A program made the translations under genes and the position numbers. The notes beneath the pieces are model-generated. The model did no database searches and was not told the origin of the DNA. It saw only the letters and a program-made list of their open reading frames with translations. A stretch of DNA of 26,405 nucleotides from DAIRUQ01 sp036803245 (GTDB taxonomy: Bacteria; Chloroflexota; Anaerolineae; UBA1429), in contig DAIRUQ010000037.1 of the NCBI GenBank assembly GCA_036803245.1, positions 1 through 26,405 on the forward strand, in the 5' to 3' direction. Of this stretch, positions 7,873 to 14,173 are shown one piece after another. Numbering within the stretch: the stretch's first letter is position 1; each line of letters begins with the position of its first letter.

Positions 7873-8532
7873 GTGGGCGGGATCACTGACATCTTCCCAA
7901 AGCCAGAGTTCTTTGTCCTAGGCCTACCGGTGCGCGACTCTATCGTCCAGTCGTGGTTCATCGCCCTGGTACTCCTCGGCGGGGCCCTGTGGGCACACAA
8001 GCGGATCCGCGCCTGGGACCCGTCCGGATGGCAGCTGGCCCTCGAGTACTTTTACGACTATGTGGTCACCTTGGTGCGAGACATGGGCGGGCGGGCGCTG
8101 CCCGAGGTGATCCCGCTGATCGCCACCATGTTGGCCTATATCGCCATCGCCAACCTGCTGGGTACTCTGCCGGTCCTGCAGGCTCCCACGCGCGATATCA
8201 ACGTCTCGGCGGCGCTCTCTGTCGTTTCGCTCGGATCCGTTTGGTATTTCGGGATCAAGGAGCGTGGCGCCGGCACCTATTTGCGCCAGTTCCTGAACCC
8301 GCTCAACCTGATCAGCGAGATCAGCCGCATGCTCTCGATGACGTTGCGTCTCTTTGGCAACATCATGTCGGGTGAGCTGATTGTGGCCGTCGTCTTTGCA
8401 CTGGTGCCTCCGATAGCGCCGATCATTTTCAGCGCGCTAACGATGATCACCAGCGCGATCCAGGCCCTGGTATTTGCGGTGTTGACGCTGGTGTTCATCG
8501 TCAGCGCCACGGGCGTCCAGTCGCGCTCGTAG
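7873..8532 (+). CDS. atpB: N-type ATPase Fo subunit a
   Basis: 219 residues, at the short end for subunit a. GTG start with AGGA five bases before it. Hydrophobic segments lie near 27-41, 79-98, 110-126, 160-180 and 185-213. The essential stator arginine is in the conserved helix SMTLRLFGNIMSGE (Arg159), which faces the ion-binding carboxylates of the c-ring and forms the two half-channels. LNPLNLISEISRMLS just before it is the usual lead-in. Five bp downstream of AtpR, followed by the c subunit after 53 bp. The N-terminus is shorter than in housekeeping subunit a, as expected for the N-type. Confidence 0.93.
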   Translation: MGGITDIFPKPEFFVLGLPVRDSIVQSWFIALVLLGGALWAHKRIRAWDPSGWQLALEYFYDYVVTLVRDMGGRALPEVIPLIATMLAYIAIANLLGTLPVLQAPTRDINVSAALSVVSLGSVWYFGIKERGAGTYLRQFLNPLNLISEISRMLSMTLRLFGNIMSGELIVAVVFALVPPIAPIIFSALTMITSAIQALVFAVLTLVFIVSATGVQSRS

Positions 8533-8585
8533 CCATGTAGCCAGCCTTGTACAGTCCAGCGTGAGGGAAAGGAGCTTGAATCGCC

Positions 8586-8858
8586 ATGCAGCCAGAGCAC
8601 ATTCTCCAGTTTTCGGTGGTCACCACCATCGTGGTGGGCGCGAGCATCGTTCTTGGCACCATCACCGCGGCCCTGATGGAGGGGCGTGCGGTTGCCAAAG
8701 CGTTTGACGACATGGCGCGACAGCCCAGCGTCGCCGACCAGATCCGTGGCCTCCTGTTCGTGGTCCTGGCGATCCTGGAGTCGACCGCCATCTATGTTCT
8801 CCTGATTTGCCTGATCCTGCTATTTGCTAACCCGTTCGCGAATATCTACGGCCTCTAG
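8586..8858 (+). CDS. atpE: N-type ATPase Fo subunit c (proteolipid, two-carboxylate ion site)
   Basis: 90 residues forming a two-helix hairpin with a polar loop ARQPSVAD (45-52). Aligned without gaps to the Ilyobacter tartaricus Na+ c subunit, the second helix keeps E65, S66, T67 and Y70 (LESTAIY). Position 32 is Glu instead of Gln (LMEGR, codon 8679-8681). E32 plus E65 is the two-carboxylate arrangement described for Fusobacterium. The glycine repeat of helix 1 (positions 25-33 in Ilyobacter) is mostly replaced: T25, T27, A29, M31, G33, which may change the ring size. AAAGGAG lies 10 bases before the ATG. Whether the rotor carries Na+ or H+ cannot be settled from sequence; the N-type c17 ring of Burkholderia pseudomallei was reported H+-specific. 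Confidence 0.94.
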   Translation: MQPEHILQFSVVTTIVVGASIVLGTITAALMEGRAVAKAFDDMARQPSVADQIRGLLFVVLAILESTAIYVLLICLILLFANPFANIYGL

Positions 8859-8868
8859 GGAGGCACCG

Positions 8869-9699
8869 ATGCTGGAACTAGACCTGGCCTCGCTGCTCTT
8901 CCAGATCATCAACTTTGTGGTGATCTTGGTTGGGCTCAACTATCTGATCTTTCGACCGATCCGTCGCAAGATCGAAGAGCGTGGCGCCACCATCGCAGAA
9001 AAGCTCGATAACGCCCGCGAGCAAGAGGCCGAGGCTGCTCAGTTGCGCGAGTCGTGGCAGGAACGAATGCGGGCGATCGACCGCGAGTCCGAAGAGACCA
9101 TCGCCAGCGCCCAATCCGAGGCGGACCGCAAGGCGGCCCAGATCCTCGAAGAGGCGCGACACCGCATGGACGAGCTCACCGAGCAGATGCGCGAAGACCT
9201 GGAACGGCAACGCGGGGAGATCGTCGTCCAACACTATGACGAGATCCTCGACACCATCGTCCATCTGGCAGGCAACGTGGTACAGTCTGTCACTACCAGG
9301 CGCACCCACGATGACTTGGTCACCAACTTTTGCGCCAGCATCTACCAGATGGCCCAGGGCGATGTCGAGACCTACCGCCGGGTAATGGCCAACCGCGTGC
9401 CCACCGCCTTTGTATCCACGCCGGTGCCACTCTCGCCCGAACAGACCAAGACCCTCGCCGATACGCTGTCATCGCTCATCGATCGCCGCGCAGAAATCCA
9501 GGTGCGAGTCGAGCCCGAGCTCATCGCAGGCATCCAGGTGCGGCTGGCGGATAAACTGATTGATAACACGATTCTGAGCCAGCTCACCCGCGTGCGCGAC
9601 CGCGTGCGGGGAGAGCTGATGGAACGTCTGGGAGACGAGGCCACTGAGGATGCGGGACGGCCGGCAACGCAGGCCGCAGAGAGCCCAGCAAGCTCCTGA
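8869..9699 (+). CDS. atpF: N-type ATPase subunit b fused to delta-like domain
   Basis: 276 residues. The N-terminal transmembrane helix (about 7-27, LLFQIINFVVILVGLNYLIF) is followed by a long charged coiled coil (about 28-140, the peripheral stalk). From about 150 to 250 is a delta/OSCP-like C-terminal domain, with PLSPEQTKTLADTLSSL, then GIQVRLADKLIDNTILSQL, the hallmark last strand and helix of delta. No separate delta gene exists in the operon, so the fusion supplies stator binding to alpha. I chose ATG 8869 after GGGAGG; an in-frame ATG at 8824 lies inside atpE. The end overlaps the alpha gene by 50 bases. Confidence 0.92.
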   Translation: MLELDLASLLFQIINFVVILVGLNYLIFRPIRRKIEERGATIAEKLDNAREQEAEAAQLRESWQERMRAIDRESEETIASAQSEADRKAAQILEEARHRMDELTEQMREDLERQRGEIVVQHYDEILDTIVHLAGNVVQSVTTRRTHDDLVTNFCASIYQMAQGDVETYRRVMANRVPTAFVSTPVPLSPEQTKTLADTLSSLIDRRAEIQVRVEPELIAGIQVRLADKLIDNTILSQLTRVRDRVRGELMERLGDEATEDAGRPATQAAESPASS

Positions 9700-11455
9700 A
9701 CCCAAGGCAGAGGTGCGCCAGCCGGGAGACCTTCCCAACGCTAGCGCCAGCCTACCGCGTCGATCGGATACATGGCTCCCTACGCTCCACCCGGAGGATG
9801 CATTCCTAGAGATGCTTGATTCAGTAGCAGAGCACGGCAGCAATCCAGATCCATCGGTGTCGGTTTCCGACGCCCGTGGCGAGCCCAGGCGCGCTCACGC
9901 GGCCAGCGAAGAGCAGCCGCCTCGGGTCGTTCACAGCTTTGTGCAGCGTCCCCAGAGATCGCTCAAGGCCATGCTTGATGCCGTCGTCGCCGGGACCAGC
10001 GGCGCCCGCTCCGGGCTATCGATCCGCGATGTAGGCACCGTCCGCCAAGTCGGCGATGGCGTCGCCTCGGTCTGGGGGCTCCCAGAGGCCACCACCGACG
10101 AGCTCTTGCAGTTTCCCAATGGCGTTACGGGCTTGGTGATGAACCTGGAGACTGACTGGATCGACTGCATTCTCCTCGGATCTGACGAAGGCATCCAAGG
10201 TGGTGACCCCGTCTGGCCCACTGGACGCCGCATCGAGATCCCGGTGGGTGAGGTGCTGCTCGGACGCGCAGTGAACCCCCTGGGACAGCCGGTCGACGGA
10301 GCGGGCCCCCTTTACGCCGATGAGCGGCGCTTTGTGGAGCGCGAGGCAGCTGGCGTGGTCGAGCGCCAACCCGTCGAGGAGCCCCTCCAGACAGGACTCA
10401 AGGCCATCGATGCCATCGTGCCCATCGGCAAGGGGCAACGCGAGCTGATCGTGGGCGACCGCCAGACCGGCAAAACCACCATCGCCCTCGATACCATCAT
10501 CAATCAGCGGGGACGCGATGTGGTCTGCGTGTACGTCAGCATCGGCCAGCGGCGATCGTCGGCCCTCCAGGTCATGCGCACGCTGGAAGAGGCCGGCGCC
10601 CTCGAGCATAGCATCATCGTGATGGCGGCGCCGGACGATCCTCCCGCCCTACTGTACCTGGCGCCATACGCTGGCTGCACCATTGCCGAGTTCTTTCTCG
10701 ACCACGGCCAGGATGTCCTCATCATCTATGATGACCTCTCCAAGCACGCCGACGCCTACCGCGAGCTCTCGTTGCTGCTTCGTCGCCCGCCCGGCCGCGA
10801 AGCCTACCCGGGCGACATCTTTTACCTGCACGCGCGCCTGCTTGAGCGCGCCGCCCGCCTGAGCGATGAAATCGGCGGCGGCAGCATCACGGCGTTGCCC
10901 ATCGTCGAGACCCGCCGCGGCAACATCCAGGCCTATATCCCCACCAACCTGATCTCGATCACCGATGGCCAGATATACCTGGACCCAGACCTGTTCAACG
11001 CCAATATCAAGCCCGCCGTCGACGCTGGTCAGTCGGTGTCCCGTGTAGGCGGGGCCGCCCAGGCGCCGATCATGCGACAGGTGAGCTCGCAGATCAAGCT
11101 GGCGCTGGCTCAGTACGAAGAGGTGGCCCACTTTGCGCGCTTTGGCAGCGAGATCGACCGTGCCACCCAGGAGCAGATCGTGCGGGGCGAGCGCCTTCGC
11201 GAAGTGCTCAAGCAACCCGCGTACACCCCCCTCCCGCTGGCGCGCCAGGTGCTGGCATTCTTTTCGGTGAACCATGGCTTTCTCGATCACCTCCCCACCG
11301 CCCAGGTGGCCGAGTTCGAAGAAGCCCTCTGGCTCTATGCCCAACGCGAGCATCCAGGTGTCGTGCGCGTGATTGAAGAGGACCAGGATCTGACGGCAGA
11401 ACTCGAGCAGTCGATGATGGAGCTATTGCACGAGTTCGCCGATCGATCGCTCTAG
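9650..11455 (+). CDS. atpA: N-type ATPase F1 subunit alpha with long N-terminal extension
   Basis: 601 residues, about 100 longer than usual alpha subunits (about 500). The recognisable alpha starts near residue 103 (RSLKAMLDAV) and RDVGTVRQVGDGVA (126-139). It keeps GDRQTGKTT (269-277), the non-catalytic P-loop, plus SIGQRRSSA and the SVSRVGGAAQ arginine region. The extension (1-102) is Pro/Arg/Ser-rich and probably disordered, with one helix-like island (PEDAFLEMLDSVAEHG, 48-63). The ATG at 9650 lies inside atpF and has GGAGACGAGG ending 9 bases upstream, supporting this start. Alternatives are ATG 9812 (residue 55) and ATG 9971 (residue 108), both with poor ribosome sites. The core call is certain, the start moderately so. 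Confidence 0.93.
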   Translation: MRDGRQRRPQRAQQAPEPKAEVRQPGDLPNASASLPRRSDTWLPTLHPEDAFLEMLDSVAEHGSNPDPSVSVSDARGEPRRAHAASEEQPPRVVHSFVQRPQRSLKAMLDAVVAGTSGARSGLSIRDVGTVRQVGDGVASVWGLPEATTDELLQFPNGVTGLVMNLETDWIDCILLGSDEGIQGGDPVWPTGRRIEIPVGEVLLGRAVNPLGQPVDGAGPLYADERRFVEREAAGVVERQPVEEPLQTGLKAIDAIVPIGKGQRELIVGDRQTGKTTIALDTIINQRGRDVVCVYVSIGQRRSSALQVMRTLEEAGALEHSIIVMAAPDDPPALLYLAPYAGCTIAEFFLDHGQDVLIIYDDLSKHADAYRELSLLLRRPPGREAYPGDIFYLHARLLERAARLSDEIGGGSITALPIVETRRGNIQAYIPTNLISITDGQIYLDPDLFNANIKPAVDAGQSVSRVGGAAQAPIMRQVSSQIKLALAQYEEVAHFARFGSEIDRATQEQIVRGERLREVLKQPAYTPLPLARQVLAFFSVNHGFLDHLPTAQVAEFEEALWLYAQREHPGVVRVIEEDQDLTAELEQSMMELLHEFADRSL

Positions 11456-11457
11456 CG

Positions 11458-12348
11458 ATGGAAGACATCGAACGCATCAAGGACCACCTCCGCAATGTGC
11501 AGAGCGTGGAACCGATCATCTCGGCCCTCCGCACGATCGCGGCGGGTACGTGGCGCCAGGCTCGCAGCCGCCTTGAGGCCACCCAGACCTATACCGACGA
11601 TCTTGCCGCCGTTCTTTCGGCCCTCTTGCCCAGCATGATGGCCTCACGCCAGCAGCTGCCCCACGTAGCTCCCGAGGGCGCCGCCTCGCTCAAAACCGCG
11701 CTGGTGGTCGTTGCATCGGACCGCGGCCTGTGCGGCTCTTATAATGACATCGTGTTTGACCGCACCGATGCCTATCTCGCCCAGGGCAACTCTCCCTTGG
11801 TGATCGCGTTGGGCGCGCGCGCCAACAAGCATCTGCGCGCGCGAGGTCGCGTCCCGTTCCTGGCGCAGCCGATGCCCCTCACGCGGGTCATCAGCTACCG
11901 AGCGGCCACCGCGCTTTCCCGCTCGCTGGAACGCCTGCTGGCCAGCGGCACCGTCGACGCCGTCGATCTGATCTATACGCCATACCACGGTGGCATGGCG
12001 TTGCGCGCCGACGTGGTGCGATGGCTGCCGATCACACCCACCCTGTTGCCAGGAGCCGCCGAGCAGGACCAAGAGCCCATCGTCGAGGGCGATCCCGCCA
12101 GGATCGGCTTGGGGGCCCTCGAGGAGTGGATTCGCGTGCGCCTCTATCGCCTCCTGGTAGAAGCCACGGCGACCGAGCACGCCAGCCGCTATTTCGCCAT
12201 GGAGCGCGCCAGCGATAACTTGAAGGAACTCATCGAAGAGCTCACCCAGGTCTACCATAGCGCTCGTCAGCACGCTATCACCATGGAGATGCTGGACCTG
12301 GTGGCGGGGTCAGGAATTCTCAAACCGCCCACAGAACGCCACCATTGA
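11458..12348 (+). CDS. atpG: N-type ATPase F1 subunit gamma
   Basis: 296 residues. The N-terminal helix MEDIERIKDHLRNVQSVEPI and the C-terminal helix (about 240-285, ERASDNLKELIEELTQVYHS) make the central rotor coiled coil. The middle has the Rossmann-like domain with SDRGLCGSYND, the family landmark. N-type gammas diverge from housekeeping gamma, consistent with the altered MxxTxAMxxVA region here (ISALRTIAAGTWRQA). The gene starts 2 bp after the alpha stop with no ribosome site of its own, suggesting translational coupling, and is the last gene of the operon. A new promoter follows directly. Confidence 0.93.
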   Translation: MEDIERIKDHLRNVQSVEPIISALRTIAAGTWRQARSRLEATQTYTDDLAAVLSALLPSMMASRQQLPHVAPEGAASLKTALVVVASDRGLCGSYNDIVFDRTDAYLAQGNSPLVIALGARANKHLRARGRVPFLAQPMPLTRVISYRAATALSRSLERLLASGTVDAVDLIYTPYHGGMALRADVVRWLPITPTLLPGAAEQDQEPIVEGDPARIGLGALEEWIRVRLYRLLVEATATEHASRYFAMERASDNLKELIEELTQVYHSARQHAITMEMLDLVAGSGILKPPTERHH

Positions 12349-12349
12349 G

Positions 12350-12379
12350 TTGGCCCCTTTGGCCAGACTGTGCTATAAT
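12350..12379 (+). promoter_or_regulatory. Promoter for the metal-transporter operon
   Basis: TTGGCC (12350-12355), 18 bp and a perfect TATAAT (12374-12379), starting 2 bp after the gamma stop and about 270 bp before the transporter start. Confidence 0.6.
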
Positions 12380-12651
12380 AGGGCCATCAGTATATCAAGG
12401 AGTATCAGAGCGATCATGTTTGAGACCGAACCGTCCGAACCTCCGAGTACCCCCGACGACCAACGTTGCCCGCAAGGGAACTGGTCGGAACTGCGCGCTA
12501 CACTCCATCCTGCTCGGGCTGTAACCCCTCTCAAGTATCCCCATATCGCGGCGTTTCCGCACCCAATCTGGCCGTGCTAGAAGAGCATATTCTGGGCTTC
12601 TAGTTCTGTCGTCCTACGGAAACTACCGACGCTTGGGAGCATACAGCCGAA
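12380..12651 (+). other. Long leader with no confident gene, ahead of the VIT1-type transporter
   Basis: Holds an AAGGAG (12396-12401) 15 bases before ATG 12417, which opens a 54-codon Pro-rich frame to TAG 12580. Amino-acid content and poor ribosome spacing argue against a real protein. The stop lies in a hairpin (12577-12603). I could not match the leader to the Mn2+ (yybP-ykoY) or any other riboswitch pattern by eye. Confidence 0.4.
12577..12603 (+). terminator. Hairpin in the transporter leader (possible attenuator)
   Basis: Perfect 7-bp inverted repeat CTAGAAG (12577-12583) and CTTCTAG (12597-12603) with a 13-nt loop, followed by TTCTGTCGTCC, a weak T-rich stretch. It lies 49 bases before the transporter ATG and could be a weak terminator or regulatory stem. 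Confidence 0.3.
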
Positions 12652-13254
12652 ATGTCACTCTGGGCACTACAACTGGAAAAACTTGGTCAATACCGTCGCC
12701 TGACGGATGTGGACCTGATTGCCCGCCGTTGCTTTGCGAACAACTCGTTCGATGGCATTCTCACCATGGTGGGCGTGATCGTTGGGTCCTATGTGGCCCG
12801 CCTCATGGATCCCCGCATCATTCTCTCCACGGGCCTCGCCACCTGCATGGCTATGGGCGTGTCGGGCGGCTGGGGAGCCTTTGTCTCTGAGCGAGCCGAG
12901 CGGCGTAACCAGCTCCAGGAGCTCGAGCACGCCATGCTTCGCAAGCTCGATCACACCGAGCAGGCCCGCGCCTCACGCTTTGCCGTCTGGGTGGTCACCG
13001 CCGTGGACGGCCTCTCGCCGCTGCTATCTGGCGCGTTGGTGCTGATCCCCTTTATGCTGGTGGGGACGGCGCTAACCATGCAGGCGGCCTATTTCACGTC
13101 CATCGGGGTAGCCTTGGGGCTCCTCTTTGCCCTGGGCGTCTATCTAGGCCGGGTGGGTAGGGACGCCGTCTTGCGGTCTGGGCTGCGCATGGTCGTCGCT
13201 GGCGTGGTCTGCGTGCTGCTGTCGTTGCTCCTATCCATCGGCAGCGCGGGCTAG
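12652..13254 (+). CDS. VIT1/CCC1-family iron/manganese transporter
   Basis: 200 residues. The first helix motif NNSFDGILTMVGVIVGSY and the second-helix motif GLATCMAMGVSGGWGAFVSERAER are typical of the VIT1/CCC1 family (COG1814), which exports Fe2+ or Mn2+ from the cytoplasm. A short charged helix pair (about 80-108: QLQELEHAMLRKLDHTEQA) stands where VIT proteins have their cytosolic metal-binding domain, but here it is brief and Glu-poor. Three further hydrophobic segments follow (about 118-140, 143-165, 175-198). GGGAG sits 12 bases before the ATG. The next gene starts 7 bp after the stop, so they are likely co-transcribed. The metal transported cannot be decided from sequence. Confidence 0.8.
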   Translation: MSLWALQLEKLGQYRRLTDVDLIARRCFANNSFDGILTMVGVIVGSYVARLMDPRIILSTGLATCMAMGVSGGWGAFVSERAERRNQLQELEHAMLRKLDHTEQARASRFAVWVVTAVDGLSPLLSGALVLIPFMLVGTALTMQAAYFTSIGVALGLLFALGVYLGRVGRDAVLRSGLRMVVAGVVCVLLSLLLSIGSAG

Positions 13255-13261
13255 CCGCCGC

Positions 13262-14131
13262 ATGTGGAACCGCGTCGTCCTGCTCGCAGCGGGCGTCGCC
13301 TTTGGCTGGAGCCTGGTCACGCGGCTTTCGGGGCCCGAGGGCCGCTTGGGGCGTGCCCGCGCAAACATGGGACTGGCCGCGCTAGTGGGCCTCGCGCTGA
13401 TCATCTGGCTGGGAGTTGAGCTGCCCGCCGCGGGTTTGGCGGGCGCCTTTGTGTTTGGCATTGGCGCCTTGGCCACCTATGCCATGCGAGCCAAACAGAT
13501 TCTGCGCATCCCCGAGCCCAAGGCAGCGCCCATCGTGGCCCCGGCGGGCCAGGGGACTCCCCTAGCAGTCCTTGTCGCCCCAGGGCCGCCGCCCGTGTAC
13601 GACCCCGCCTCGCTTGCACGCCTTCAGGCCGACGGGCATCTGCCGCAGCAGCTTGGAGGGCACTGGTTCGCCGCGCCCGCCGCCTATGGGCAGGTTCGCC
13701 AAGCATACCGCCGGCACGGCCCCCTGCCCTTGTGGGCGAAGCTCGAAACCGCGCGCCGGCAGCTCCATCAAGCCTTGGGGGATCGCTGGAGCGTGGAGCT
13801 GATCTCTTTCTACGGCGAGCCTCCGCCTGAGACGCAGATCCGTAACTGGCTAGAGGGCGGCTCTAGTCCGATTGTGATCCTCCCCATCGATCTCGGTGGC
13901 CAAGCGGAAGCGCAGCTCAGGTCGTTAGCCCAGCTCGTGGCGGCCGGGGGGCCAGGATCCGTCCAGGTGGCACCCTCGACGCGGATCGTACCGGATGCCG
14001 TCTACCAGAACAGCCTCCAGGCTCTCATCAGCGATGCGATGCCTCTCGCCTGCCCCGACCCTGACTCAGCGGCCGTGACAGCGCTGGCGAACCACGTTCG
14101 CGCGCTTGGCCCCGACTTGCCCTTGCCCTAA
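13262..14131 (+). CDS. Membrane-anchored protein with ferrochelatase-like soluble domain
   Basis: 289 residues. Residues 1-75 hold two or three hydrophobic segments (VVLLAAGVAFGWSLV; GLAALVGLALIIWLGV; AGLAGAFVFGIGALATYAM) and then a basic turn. Residues about 98-289 are soluble. The order LAVLVAPGPPP, then LETARRQLHQALGDRWSVELISFYGEPPP, then SPIVILPIDLGGQAEAQL resembles the first lobe of ferrochelatases (LLxxlGTP, aLqxxLg, MrYGxP, ivvlPlyPQyS). The catalytic SAHS histidine motif of ferrochelatase is not visible, so activity is doubtful. Neighbouring a VIT1-type transporter it could serve metal or haem handling (inference). No clear ribosome site; it probably reinitiates from the transporter stop 7 bp upstream. 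Confidence 0.5.
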   Translation: MWNRVVLLAAGVAFGWSLVTRLSGPEGRLGRARANMGLAALVGLALIIWLGVELPAAGLAGAFVFGIGALATYAMRAKQILRIPEPKAAPIVAPAGQGTPLAVLVAPGPPPVYDPASLARLQADGHLPQQLGGHWFAAPAAYGQVRQAYRRHGPLPLWAKLETARRQLHQALGDRWSVELISFYGEPPPETQIRNWLEGGSSPIVILPIDLGGQAEAQLRSLAQLVAAGGPGSVQVAPSTRIVPDAVYQNSLQALISDAMPLACPDPDSAAVTALANHVRALGPDLPLP

Positions 14132-14173
14132 GATAGCGGCGGTTTGGGTCACATCCTGGAGCGAGGGGGTTCC

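Noticed and set aside
10649..11353. Open frame of 234 codons antisense to alpha
   Set aside because: Shadow of a highly conserved ATPase gene; composition typical of reversed high-GC codons.
5781..12348. Housekeeping F-type ATPase operon
   Set aside because: Beta and epsilon come first, a small membrane gene precedes subunit a, delta is fused to b, and alpha and gamma are last, which is the N-type arrangement.
12417..12580. 54-codon open frame with AAGGAG upstream, ahead of the VIT1-type gene
   Set aside because: The ribosome site is 15 bases away, the peptide is Pro-rich without a recognisable pattern, and the stop lies inside a hairpin. Kept as part of a leader rather than a gene.
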